Shown piece after piece: positions 42,641 to 54,170 of a stretch of DNA of 64,000 nt (its first letter is position 1; the number at the start of each line of letters is the position of its first letter). The notes beneath the pieces were generated by a model that worked only from the letters and a program-made list of their open reading frames with translations, was not told the DNA's origin and ran no database searches. Origin of the DNA: Blastobasis lacticolella. Lineage: Eukaryota; Arthropoda; Insecta; Lepidoptera; Blastobasidae. Both the position numbers and the translations under genes were made by a program. Location: assembly GCA_905147135.1 (NCBI GenBank), contig LR990057.1:3720001-3784000 (forward strand). Direction: 5' to 3'.

Positions 42641-44507
42641 AGGTGGATTAAATTGACGAGGAAATGAATTGGTTGGAAGTTGATGGTGATGGGGTTTTGT
42701 TTAGCGAGTAATTAGGTAGGTTGTGGTCTGTGTGTATCGAAGAGCTTAGTTTAGCTCGTTACTTTGGTTATCTTTTACAAGGTTAAATTTAGGTTATTTT
42801 TTATTTAATGCCGGTATTTAGACATAGACACAGATAAATACTATAGGTGTTCCTTTTAACGATGATTGTGTTACTAATTTTTGTGGTCTTAAATAGACTA
42901 TCCTATTTTGTCATACCTATGCTGGAACTGGTCAAAATTAGATTCCGGGTTTCCTACAGCGTACCTTCCTTGACGACTAACCCGAAATTTCAACGCGGTT
43001 GCATGTATCAGTCATGGTCACGGGACGACTATCAGGACTAAATCAAGCTACTCGTCCACAAAGGCACGCGTTACGAAACCCGGAACAGTCCCTTAAGATA
43101 GAAGCAAACAAAAAGCAATAAACATTCTCTTAGCGAATTGTAATAATCACGACAAGATTAACATTATTTTTATCAACTCACAGAAAGGTCCGGAACAACG
43201 GTAACTAGTGAAAAGTAACCCTGACGCGTATTTCCATTATTTTAAATAAACAATATCCCACCTGGGTCACGTAGGCCCGTCGCGATTCCTCGTCACATCC
43301 TAATTTGCATGCGAAGGGTTAATTCTTCGCGAATATTTGCGCTCACGCATATTTTTAATTATTCAAGGGTTAGATTTTTAATGTATTCTAATTTTAAAAA
43401 GCGGATACGTTGGAATGTGTTTTTTTTTCGGCACAGATTCAGTATGTCTTTGCGTTTTGTGGAGTGTGCAGCGGTGTTGTGGTGTTTCAGTGACGAGTTA
43501 TTTTTCTTCAGGTACATAAATTGTGTAGTAAATGGAAAGATTTAAGTAGTAGTAGTATTCGTCGTAATTTTAGTTGCGTATAATCAGTGGCGTAAGTAAG
43601 TTTTTTTTCTAATCTGAAAATCGGCTATTGTCTTATATTTGCGGCGTAGACTCGCTATATTTGATTGGAATTTCATCAATTTAATTTAATTTAATTTAAT
43701 GTTTCAATACTCAGACAGTAAGTAGTACCTTTGGCAAACCATATAGATAGGTAAGGTTGGATAATAAAATCCCTTTAGAATCAATCCCGCAGTTGTATAC
43801 CAGAAAGGATTACTTCAATAATCCAAACTTCGAATTGCCAAATACTAGGCCATTCTAACTTAAGTATTTACTAAAACCTAGCGACCGAGAAACTTCGAAC
43901 CAAACCCGCATTTCTATACCTACCAAAAAGCATTCCATAATTTAAAAATTCAATCTTCGAACCGCCAAAATCAAGACTAGTGATGTACCACGGCTATGCA
44001 TCACGGATAATGATTGGATGCTCCGCCTACGCCATCAATCACTCTGAACGAGTGAACGAATGAGCGAGACCGTTGCTCCCGGCCGGTCTAAAATGACCCG
44101 CAGATTTTCGCGATACTTGGGGGGTTAAATCCATTTTGTATGGATTTCGTGAAATATATTTCATGCGTTTCGATGTTTGGTTTTTAATTGTGTAAATTTA
44201 CTCGCGGTGCTGCGATATCGCTAGAAAAATCGTCAATTTTTTTATTCCACTAAGGTGGCAAATAAGCGTCAGTAAATGTCAATGGACACTTGGAATACCA
44301 GAGCTATTATTAGCGGAGTCTTTGCAGAGTTTTCACGAATTTCTGTTCATTTGTCAATTAATGCACATAGAAAGGTATCAAGTTATATTTTAACAGTGCC
44401 AAAATAAGCTTTACATTACATATATATCAAATAAATATATTTTTTGTATTTAATTACCTGTTTGTAAGGTTGTGATGTCAAATCGAAAAACAATTTTGAC
44501 GACATTT
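42641..44507. other. AT-rich DNA without a gene
   Basis: A (TTTAA)n tract is at 43679-43700. 43985-44110 is GC-richer ('tcccggccggtctaaaatga'). No gene recognised. Confidence 0.35.
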
Positions 44508-44652
44508 CGTACGGGGTTAATTCTTTCAAGTATCAAAATTGCCCTTCCGGATGTAGGCACAAGAGAATGGCGCCTAATTTTAATTTTAAAAATCGAATTT
44601 TGGTACGGAGGTGCATGAGGCATAGTAAAAAAAGAAAGATATCTATTTTGCA
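44508..44652 (-). repeat. Right arm of the distant inverted pair
   Basis: Reverse complement of 41676-41790 with small insertions. Together the arms could bound one element of about 3 kb or be two opposed copies of a small repeat. Confidence 0.65.
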
Positions 44653-45535
44653 TCTAAGTTGTCTTTCCTAAAATTTACCAAGAACAAACTCTCTTGGTAC
44701 ATAACCTCTCATAAAGTAAACTACGATCCAATTTTTGAGAGCTCAAGTTACGTTGGTCGCAACCAAGGGGGACGCTTCGCAAAGCCATTGTGTCTTGTAA
44801 CAGCCAAGGTAATGTCTTGGATGGTTGGATGTAAGTAAATTATGTTTTTTTCGGCGTGTGTCGGAGACCGGGGGTGGTAGTGACTTTTGGGATTTCGTTG
44901 TGTCCTTAATGATATTTTGGACGGGGGAGGCGCTGTGTGGTGTAAGATATAGTATCTACCTATAGGCAAAATGTAGTTGTCTCTAAAAATTAAGTATGTG
45001 TGTACTACGCAACTGTTTGTATATTTTTCTTGCGGTACAAATGGGTTAAACAATGTTTTTTACATTTGTAAATTAATCATATCGACGTCAAAATCCTTGT
45101 TGTACTCTCGCACGTGAGGGATTAGATTTGTAATTCTTTTTAAAATTTGTATCTGTTTCGTTTTGAGATTATAATAATTAGTATTAACTAGGCACTCGTT
45201 TCAGTGAAAACAAATTTTTGCTTTTGACAGTAATAAACTTATAAGTGGGTCTTTGTTACTCTCGTTCGTAGCAATTTATGAGTAAAATTTAAAAAAATTC
45301 ACATAGTAGTAAATTTAACCTCTAATAACGCCGACTATTTCCCAATGTGGTAAGTCAGCGTAATGACTAAGGAAAAATGACTACAGCGCGGGGAAGTCCC
45401 CCGGGCCAGGGGCCGAAATTGAGACTGCGTAAGAAGATTACATCTGATGTATTACGTGACGTGGCAACCCGGCTAGGAAATGCGTGTTTTAGTTGTCTAC
45501 TAAAAATTCTGCTATCCTGCTAATATTTATTATAA
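44653..45535. other. Non-coding DNA
   Basis: No gene. 45085-45125 may be a decayed SINE-B end ('tgtactctcgcacgtgaggg'). Confidence 0.3.
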
Positions 45536-45815
45536 ACTAGTGGCCCCGGCGCGACTTCGTTCGCGAACATCTATATACCCTTTTTTCATGCTTTATAAGA
45601 GTAATTCAAGAGAAAGGTATAAACCTTCCTCATCACTCAATATATTGTTGAAAACCACATTAATCCGTTACTTAGTTTAAAAGATCTAAGCGTACATAGA
45701 TACATAGGGACAGACGGCGGGAAACGACTTTGTTTTATACTATTTAAAGATGCATTTTATAGTTAAGAAAAACCGAGAAAATCCATGCGAAGACGGGGCG
45801 GGTCGCTTGTTATAT
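45536..45815 (+). repeat. Repeat F with inverted start block
   Basis: 45536-45750 is a full plus copy. At 45770-45812 the phrase 'gacggggcgggtcgcttgt' is the reversed start of a related family and recurs at 49108-49152, giving an inverted arrangement. Confidence 0.65.
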
Positions 45816-46427
45816 TTTAAACTATAGCTAATTGTTTTGTTAGCTGGCTAGTTTTTGCCTGCGAGTTCGTCCGCGTACAATGCGTGAACTACATTAAATT
45901 TTGAGAGAAATTGTAGTTTTGTATAATGTTTGTTTGGGTTATAAGCTAGGTACTTTGCGAAATTTCATCAAAATACATTTCGTAGGTTTTGCGTAAGCCA
46001 TTTATCAAAGTTTTAGTTTCCATAGTTATCGATAGTGTAGATAAAACTTCCGTATAGGTAAAATATTGTCTTTGCTGTGTCCCTTCATACACACATATGC
46101 TTCTGTTGCCTTACAATAAATACCAAAATGTAAATAAATAATAATAAAAGCCTCACACTACTCAACGTCAAAAGTTGCCCAATATTTCATCTTTTCATGG
46201 GCAACTTTTATATAGGAAACGGGTGCGCGTAAATATCAAACCTTAGGGGGAGGGTGTACTTACGTGAGTCCCCACAAATCTTGAGAACGTAATATCTTGG
46301 GGAGAAATAAATTCATGTATTTGGAAGGTTGGGCACACCTGACTTGTATTTATGTACGTTGATGGCAGCTTGAGAGTTTCGTTCAAACGGCTTCGAAAAT
46401 GTTTAGAATTCCTACCTATTGCTAGAT
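45816..46427. repeat. Repeat F-like fragment and AT-rich DNA
   Basis: 45840-45995 has 'gcctgcgagttcgtccgcgt', 'tttcatcaaaatacatttcg' and 'taggttttgcgtaag', features of repeat F relatives. The remainder is unassigned. Confidence 0.4.
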
Positions 46428-46729
46428 ATGTTTTAGATATAACCATCACAGCCCATAACAGTCCACTGCAGGACTTAGGGCCTCTCCCACGAAAAGGGAG
46501 GCTATTGCCATAATCTCCACGCTTGGCAGGCGGGTTGGAGATCGCAGTGATAAAAATATGACAATGGAAAACGCTGCTGCCCATTTTCCAGTCTACGGTG
46601 ACTAGATCTTTTACCCCGAAAATATTACTTGCCTCGTACGACACCCACGAGTGTAAGGGGTTGGTGCTATTCTACTCTGCCGGACACCACACGGCCGTGC
46701 CGGATACCACACGGGATGTTTTAGATATA
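46428..46729 (-). mobile_element. SINE-C copy with 14-bp target duplication
   Basis: The element (46442-46715, minus) lies between identical 14-mers 'atgttttagatata' at 46428-46441 and 46716-46729. Its 5' end repeats the 'ccggacaccacacgg' block twice. This is a second independent proof that the family is retroposed. Confidence 0.88.
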
Positions 46730-46905
46730 TTTCACGAGTGTACTAAGGAATAAGCTCACTGGAGAGGTTTTCGCTGAAGATTTCATGGAGTTGTTCAATA
46801 TAGGGGTGAAAAGTGTTGCAAACGTCCATAGGGTACGGTGACTGCTTACCATCAGGCAGGCCGTAAGCTTCTCTGCCACCTTAGTTGTAAAAAAACTATA
46901 ACTAG
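46730..46905 (+). pseudogene. 5'-truncated LINE 3' end
   Basis: 'tttcatggagttgttcaata' and 'taggggtgaaaagtgttgca' are diverged versions of the final reverse-transcriptase codons seen at 63.95 kb. The 3' UTR 'catcaggcaggccgtaagct' and 'tctgccaccttagttg' then ends in A7. Confidence 0.6.
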
Positions 46906-47529
46906 TAATTATTGTACCCATGTTTTTGAGTGTACAAATTTTTCTTACTTCATCTATAATATTTTTTTCTGCGATATCTACTATATTGGAAACTACTAGC
47001 TGAAGTTACACTTCCCGAGTGTCCCGGATCAATATCGGTCCAGGAAAAGTTCCTAGACTTTCCATTATTCTAATCAAATTATTTCGCTTACTTTGTTTAT
47101 TATAAAGATCATGGTCACCCTCACAAACTTTCATGCTTATAATGGGTCAAGTCATTATTTCGTAGCCATATGATTTTTCATCGAATTATAAGCGTCCATA
47201 TGAAAGAGCCAAGGATAAACGTAGTCTATTCTATCTAATAATTTACGTATTCCATTATAACCATTTCTTGCCCCACGTCTGTTAAACTTAAATCCTACCT
47301 AAAGCCGTAATAAATTCCAAGTGACGTTATTCAAAATACTGACTCGTAAAGACGCCTCTACCGGCGAGGCCTTACAAAATCTCGGCCAGAGATTTAAAGA
47401 TAATGGAGATACCACTGGAGATGCAAGTAATACGGCAATGCACAAAAAATACGAAGGCCATTCTATACTAAAGAGAAGTGAGGCATACAAGGTACGACAG
47501 TTTATTGACAATTTATTTTGTTATACATA
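46906..47529. other. AT-rich non-coding DNA
   Basis: Opposed short frames at 47299-47530 have no protein-like signal. Nothing recognised. Confidence 0.3.
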
Positions 47530-48690
47530 ACCTACACACACGGATACACTAGGTGTGATAATCCGCCGCCATTTTGTTTGATTTTCCACCGCGCTGTCAC
47601 GTCGGCGACAGTGTCAAAGCACGTACACATATAAATGGGCGGCCATTTATATGCTTCACTCATGATTTTAGAGAGAATTCGTCGTAAATTTTACTTAATT
47701 TAGATGCTCAAAGTAGATAGTTTCATTAAGTTTCATTTGTGGTTTGGCGGCGCCAACCACGCTAACTTAGAGACATCGCCACTGCCAGAGTGTGAGGGTC
47801 TAAAGGACCACAGGGCAAAAGCCGCATTAGGGACGGGATCCCTCCGAGAGATCTGCAAACGTCTAAAGAGACTGCTAGATTTTTGGAGCTTTGAGTGCTT
47901 AGCTGGCTAAATTAGAGCACACCTTAACCACATAAATGGCCGTGTGGTGTCTGGCTGAGTAGAATAGCACCAACCCCTTACACTCATGGGTGTCGTACAA
48001 GGCGATTAATGTTTTCATCAAAGATCATGAGTCTCCGTACTCTGGAAAAAGGGCAGCAGCATTTTCCATTGTTATATTTAAACACTGCGATCTCCAAGCC
48101 GCCTGCCAAGCGTGGAGATTATGGCAATAACTGTGGATGAGGTCCTAAGTCCTGCAGTGGACTGTTACGGCCTGTGATGATGAATCACATAAAAACGACC
48201 CATTATAAGTTCAACTGCGGAAAAAGGAGCCCAATAACCTAAACCTAACCCTGCCCCATCCATTCTCCCTCGCTCCACGGCGGCCGTGGCTTATCCCTAT
48301 TTCCATACATATGAGGTAGACGCCGATGGGGCGCCTTGGAAGGCCTCATAGTTGCTTATTTTTTCTCCCGCTTCTTCCTCTTTGTCTCAGAGACGTGCAG
48401 TTTAAGGAAACGGGATGTTGGGTATAAGCGTTTTGTATAGCTAGAGGCAGAATGTATAAAATATACGGTTCGCAGTAATCCGGTAAGTAAAGCACCGGAG
48501 AATTGTTACTATGCATCACGGATCTGAATATAATACGAACAGATACTCTTTAAAATATTGAGTGAAGTATAAAAATGGCCGCCTATTTATGTACGTGCAT
48601 TAACACGGTTACTGGCGTGGCAGCGCGGTACAGAATCCAACAAAATGGCGGCTTGTCAGACTTGGTGTAGGTGTGTGAGCGTGTAGGTCA
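47530..48690. mobile_element. DNA-transposon-like element with long inverted termini
   Basis: 47530-47675 and 48541-48690 are inverted copies about 145 bp long, near three-quarters identical, with shared blocks 'ccgccattttgtt', 'accgcgctg', 'gcacgtaca' and 'ggcggccattt'. No transposase frame is present. A SINE-C copy sits inside. Non-autonomous; target duplication not resolved. Confidence 0.65.
47926..48193 (+). mobile_element. SINE-C nested in the long-TIR element
   Basis: Body 47937-48182, flanked by 11-mers that differ at one base ('aaccacataaa' and 'aatcacataaa'). Slightly shorter than other copies, with part of the 'cctcccctttcgtgggag' block deleted. Confidence 0.75.
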
Positions 48691-49107
48691 TGTACAACAA
48701 AGTCATGTCATTTGATATTTCGTGTGCCTACAGAATTTGCCTCGGCTATCTACCTACGCTAAGTTTATAAACTATTCTAGATCTATTAGTGAAGGTCTAT
48801 TATTAGCTAACCGTTTTTTACCATTAAGTACTGATTTGTTTGTTAAGCTGATGATCTTCCAAATAAATAAATAAATAAGTAAATTGTCAAGAAATTGTCG
48901 TAACTAGTATGCTTCACTTCTTTTTCAAACAAAAAAATCGAGAAGGTACGTCGCGTGCAAGTCCCGTCTAATATAATAATATGTGTAAAGAACGCGAGTT
49001 TAGTTTGAAACAAATATTAACCTTAATTATCAAATTTTCTTTGTTGATTAGAACATTTAATTTATGTTTTAATCGTTTAATGTATAATACCTACTTATTA
49101 TTGTAAT
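48691..49107. other. AT-rich DNA with a retroposon-like tail
   Basis: 'aataaataaataaataag' at 48862-48880 may be an old tail. No gene. Confidence 0.3.
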
Positions 49108-49320
49108 GAAAAACCGAGAAATCCCGAGCGAAGCCGGGGCGGGTCGCTAGTGTACAACATAATACTTATCCAAATGTGTTGTCTCAGCAAAAAGCACGTA
49201 TATTTGACTGTCACGTAAACGTTTCCCTGCAATCGACAACACATTACAGCACCACAAACTTATCTCACCCGGTGGCCAAAGCTGGAACTAAGTTTATCCA
49301 TTTTGAAATGTTCCGTCAAT
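49108..49320. repeat. Short dispersed repeat pieces
   Basis: 49108-49152 ('cgaagccggggcgggtcgct') is the same block as 45.78 kb. 49267-49312 ('ccggtggccaaagctggaac') matches 7677-7725. Confidence 0.5.
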
Positions 49321-49507
49321 GCCAAAAACAGCGACACCATCACCGGGTCGGATTAGTTTGTGGGTCTGGAAAATGGGGATGAGGAGTCAATATATCAAAA
49401 TGACGTCACCGAAGCATGCGTCTGACGCGAAAATATTGCGATGCATCAACGCAGCGAGAGAACCAACTGGTGGGGTTTGGTCTGAGGGAGTGGAGATTGG
49501 GGTGGTT

Positions 49508-49745
49508 TTTAACCTCCGACGGAAAAAGAGGGTGTTATGGGTTGACAAGTGTGTCTGTGGCGGTGTGTGCCTGTGTGTGGTATCGTAGCTCTTGAACGGA
49601 TGGACCGATATTAATGCAGTTTTCTTTATTTGAAAGCCAGTTTAATCGAGATGGTTCTTAGCTTTGTGTCATTAAAATCGGTTTAGTAGTTCAGAAAATA
49701 TTTGAGAACATGTGAACTTTATCGGGGTTTTGCGACGTTTTTCTT
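49508..49745 (+). repeat. Repeat P copy, plus
   Basis: 'ttaacctccgacggaaaaag', 'tatcgtagctcttgaacgga', 'tggaccgatattaatgcag'. Matches the interrupted copy at 36.75 kb. Common lepidopteran repeat type; class unresolved. Confidence 0.6.
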
Positions 49746-50540
49746 TCGGTAAGGTTATTTTTTTGAAGTGAAGGTCACTATTTTCGTGAGACAGAAATTG
49801 TAGAGTACGAGACGGTAAGTGATGCACATCGGATATTTGGCGTTAAATTCACTACACGCATGCGACAGGGCCAACGCTCAACGTAGCCGAGCTACCCGAT
49901 GTGAATTACCGGGGACATTTTTCAGAATCTTATAAGTTATCCATCCCTGCTTAGTATAATTCGAAATACCGCGAAACCTGATGACGGCTATATCTTGACA
50001 AAAGATTTTTTTTGTGGAATTTAGGAAATCGGCAAAATTGCAAAAATTCTTTCATCTTTGTTTCAACAGAAATATGGAGAAATTGAAGGAATTGAAGAAA
50101 TATACAACGTTTATTTGATCACAGCATTAAATAACAATAAAATTGTAAATATTTATTCGAAGTATCGATTTCGGAAGCTGTCGACATCGTTGGGATAATT
50201 TTAGAAGTCATTGAGAATTCTTGTAGGTTTCATATACCTTTCATATATACTCGTAAAAATATCAAATCGAAAAGCAAAGACATGACGAAAAATACATCAA
50301 TACCAACATTTTATCAATAGAAATTAAGAAAACAGTAGAAGAAACTAGAAAGAACAGTAGAATTTCTCTGAATACATATCTAAAAGTAAATCCAGAATAC
50401 CTACATTTAGACCTCTTGCTCGGCGGTAAATAATCCTCATCAGCTAAATCGGTTGATTTTATTTTACTTTTAGGTACTTTATTCAGGAAGTGTGAGTAAA
50501 TAAATACTAAACTTGTACTGTACTTACTTTTCAATATAAG
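49746..50540. other. AT-rich non-coding DNA
   Basis: No gene. The minus frame at 50262-50534 (90 codons) has no recognised motif. Confidence 0.3.
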
Positions 50541-50795
50541 TAGAGCTCGTCTAATCTAATATGACGCGCCCCACTATCGCATTAACGCACACAAGCAAGT
50601 TTAAAATATGGACGCAATACATATACAAATGCCGTTGTAATTGGTCATTCAGTTGCCGGTGAGATTGAAACGTAGGAGCACGCGTCGTTCATTGGCTCCC
50701 ACACAGATGAAGTGTCGTTGTCAATATTTGCACTCACACATCGAAATCAACTAACTAAGTAGTGGGGCGCGTCATTTTAGACTAGACGAGCTCTA
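50541..50795. mobile_element. 255-bp MITE with 36-bp terminal inverted repeats
   Basis: 50541-50576 and 50760-50795 are inverted with two mismatches over 36 bases. The ends read 'tagagctcgtct' and 'agacgagctcta', so if the outer TA is the target duplication this fits a Tc1/mariner-type MITE. The interior has no frame. Confidence 0.85.
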
Positions 50796-52489
50796 CATGC
50801 ATCTAAAACAACAAACAAAAAAAGGTAACTCTAGTTAGCTCTTAGCCTATCAATTGCACCCAACAATATTACTTCGAGAAAAAGCGGGGGTGGATTTTGT
50901 CTTAAAAAATGCTCGGTTACCCAACTTGCTTGGAAATAAATGCGGTACTGCCTCCTGTAACTCATTCATGTTGGGCTAAAAATATTTTATTCGTGTAGCG
51001 TAGTTGAAGGGAAACAATTATATTTCAATGTCATAGTTTATTTCGCTTTTCTTAACGACTTCTCTTGAAAATCCCATTAAGGAATGCAATTTCTTGTCCA
51101 GTTTTGTACCTGAAACACTAAAATGCTATCAATATTAGAGACATCACAGTGCTATAACAATTGATTAAATAGTTTTTGGTGAAAAGATTCAGCCGAATTT
51201 TTAGTTTTTATATACATAAATCAATTTAAAAGTTCCTTGCCAATTTTTTTTTCGTATACTAACTTTTAAAGCTAAAATTTGTGGCACCCATAAATCCTAT
51301 AGATTCCCACAAATTTTAGATACATTAAAAAAATAAGAGTACCCACATTAAAATCACCTCACACACGAGCATTACTTCCCATTTACACCTGCCTCCAAAT
51401 ACGGCGGGCGAAACTCTCAAACATCTATTGAAATCCCGAAACAGGGGGTAGCTCCCCCCTCACCGCCCCCTCGTTATACTCCCCTTTCTTTCCACTAACT
51501 TCGCATCGTCATCCGTATTACTTTGGGTCTTAACTTATGTGAGGGTACTAACCTCGCCATCCATTAAATTCCCAACCTTAACATCAGGGCGTATAGCCCA
51601 TTTTACATCGCCAATAAAAACCAATTTAAGGCGACGCCACACGAGCAATTTTATCCCGTAACGTGTAGCGCTAAGGTGTATTATGGGGTGAATGGACGCG
51701 GATCAATTTCGAGATAGTACAGACTGATTCCTTTGCATTACTTTTTCGTTCTTTGTGGAAGTATTTTATGCGTTCAGGCCTTGTATGTAGATGGTTCGTG
51801 TCGCTTATTGTCGATATGTGTATGTCGCTAGCTTTACAATTTCGATGCAACGCTGATTTAATTTGGGAGTCAGTGGAGGATCAAAATGGGATGTTTGGAT
51901 GGATACTTTGTAATTATTATTGAAGGACATTGTAAAGGTTATAATGTATATAATAGGACCACGACAAGTCCGTATTGACTGATAGTTGTAAAAATTATAA
52001 AATTAATATGGAAATAATCTGTCAGTCCTTCTTGTAAACATTCAGTTATTTGGCTTAAACTTGTACTTTTAGTTTGACTAAATTATCAATCATGCTGAAA
52101 ATTATCTCTCTCACTTCCTTTTTAATTGTTTTGCAAATTATTTAATAATATTTTTCATAACTCACGAGATAAACAATTCTACAGAAATCAAATTGTTTGT
52201 TATGACTTTTATGAATGACGTTCTATTACTTTTAAAAACTTATCATAAGTTGCCAAATAGAGATTTTTTTAATAGGCGATTCGTACTTGGCGTGGTCTTA
52301 TTATATAAGTCGAGCATTGAGATTTACTTGCGCTTGATCTCTAAAGCTACTAGTTGTTCCTATTTTATGTAGATACGTGAAAAAATCAGACAAATACAGA
52401 TTTATGAGCCGTAATATTACCTAACTATGACAGAAAATTTTAGACATTGTTAATATATTATATTTTACATTTGTAACATTGAAAATAAA
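50796..52489. other. AT-rich non-coding DNA
   Basis: No gene or named repeat recognised. 51440-51490 is locally C-rich ('gctcccccctcaccgccccc'). Confidence 0.35.
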
Positions 52490-52830
52490 TGTTATTAGTA
52501 ACGGTATTCGACTCGTAAGTGAGAGGCCCCGGGTTCGAATCTCAGAGCCGCCATGTACCCATGACTCTTGTCTAAGTTATGTATATTAGTTGCTCACTAA
52601 CCGATGCTCTTACGGTGAGGGAAAACGTGATGAAACCTGTCCATTCGGGCGACTGAATGTATAATGACACAGTCTGGCCAAGATTCCAGGTTCACAGAGG
52701 TCACAGAGGTCAGATAGCAGTCGCTTCATTGTCATTACCAGATCTGCCAAATCCTGGATCATGGTCTAGGCGGACCGCGGTCCACAACCGGGACCAAATA
52801 TAATAAGCTGCAGTGTTTGCTACAATCTAA

Positions 52831-52858
<28 letters not shown>
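52490..52858 (+). mobile_element. SINE-B, full-length, tRNA-derived
   Basis: The reference copy. A-box-like 'ttagtaacggt' (52494-52504) and B box 'gggttcgaatctc' (52531-52543) form a tRNA-like pol III head. The body has 'gttgctcactaaccgatgct', 'ggcgactgaatgtataatga' and 'ccagatctgccaaatcctgg', and it ends in A27 (52832-52858). The long pure A-run suggests a recent insertion. Transcribed by pol III if active; mobilised by a LINE. Confidence 0.88.
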
Positions 52859-52862
<4 letters not shown>

Positions 52863-53121
52863 AGTCTAATCCCACCCCGAAGTTTCACTCCAGGCATGGC
52901 GAGTTATTTGTCAAACCACTAATTGGCTATTTCGATGAAAGAAAGGGACTGTTGGTTCTCTTTCGCATTATTAGATATTCGCCTCATCGCCAGGGGACCC
53001 CAGGGCTTTTAGTTAATAATAGCGTTGTCATTTAAGCTTTGGGTAATCCATGTTTCTTAAGGCTTTTCGTCTGTGTCTGGTTCATATTTTATACATACTT
53101 AGAGGGTGGTGGGGGGGTGGT

Positions 53122-53396
53122 AGCCGCGTGGTGTCTGTCAGAGTAGAATAGCACCAACCCCTTACACTCGTGGGTGTCGTACAAGGCGACTAATGTTTTC
53201 GAGGCGAAAGATCTAAGCGCCTCCGTAGACTGGAAAATGGGCAGCAGCATTTTCCATTGTTATATTATAACACTGCGATCTCCAACCCGCCTGCCAAGCT
53301 TGGAGATTATGGCAATAACCTCCCTTTTTGTGGGAGAGGCCCTAAGTCCTGCAGTGGACTGTTATGGGCTGTGATGATGATGATGATGATGATGAT
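53122..53396 (+). mobile_element. SINE-C copy, plus, with (GAT)n tail
   Basis: Complete from 'gccgcgtggtgtctg' to 'gggctgtgatgatgatgatg', with eight GAT units at the 3' end. It shows the family's tail most clearly. Flanking duplication is weak. Confidence 0.8.
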
Positions 53397-53504
53397 TTAG
53401 AGTGATTCAATAGGAAGTTTTATAGGTAAAGATAACACACGAAAGAACTGAACTTACATGCCGTACATGCCACTAATATTTTTATACCTAAGCGTAAAAG
53501 TTAA

Positions 53505-53735
53505 AAGATGAATGTTTGTTAGGTCTACCGACTATTACGCTCGAAAACGACTGGACGGATTTTGATTAAGTTTTTCAGTAGGCAGGCAGTTACCTCAATC
53601 TGAATTAACATGATTTACTTTGTATCCCAAAAGTTTTCGAGCGTAATAGTTTAGAAAACTTTGTATCCCAAATTTCAAGTAGCTTTCGCGTGGCTTAACT
53701 GAATTTAACGCGGCCGCAGTCGCGTTCGAAATCTA
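53505..53735 (+). repeat. Repeat F relative with inverted templated insertion
   Basis: 'gactggacggattttgatta', 'ctttgtatcccaaa' and 'cgcggccgcagtcgcgttcg' mark a widespread lepidopteran repeat. An 18-base segment (53531-53548) is repeated exactly in reverse complement at 53633-53650, next to a 15-base direct repeat (53617-53631 and 53658-53672). Confidence 0.6.
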
Positions 53736-53991
53736 CTTACAAACAAAATTAAGCACAACAGCATTCCTTAATTTTCCGCAACAATCGTCGCCCTTGAACT
53801 CATCCCCAGCTGTTTCTATATATATAGCTAAATATCTGTACGTCTGTGTATTGATTAACGCGAATAAATTAAGGGGAACGACCGCGCTAAATACTCGCGA
53901 AGGTCTCGTAATGAACGCTTTGACACAGTAGCCTTGTTTAGAAATGAGGGTAGGAGATAGAACAATATTGGAAGTCAACTAAGGTTTTGAG

Positions 53992-54170
53992 CTTTTGAAC
54001 GTTCCTCGTTTTATTTTTCTTTCGAAAGTGTAAGGAGTTTTTAATCGTAGCAATAAAACTCTTTAGTTAAAATAGGTTGTCTTTTGAACGTTCCTGGTTT
54101 TGTTTTTCTTCGGAATGTGTAAGGAGTTTTATATACGTAGTTATAAAACTCTTTACTTAAAATATGCTAT
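53992..54170 (+). repeat. 89-bp tandem duplication
   Basis: 53992-54080 and 54081-54170 are adjacent direct copies at roughly 85-90 percent identity, each starting 'cttttgaacgttcct'. Each copy contains a small hairpin ('aaggagtttt' against 'aaaactcttt'). Confidence 0.88.

Noticed and set aside
46243..46644. 133-codon minus-strand frame
   Set aside because: Most of it is translated SINE-C; the same peptide appears from the other SINE-C copies, so it is a repeat artefact.
52490..52560. Possible tRNA gene
   Set aside because: The A and B boxes are there but the sequence continues into a SINE body and an A-tail shared with many copies, so it is the SINE head.
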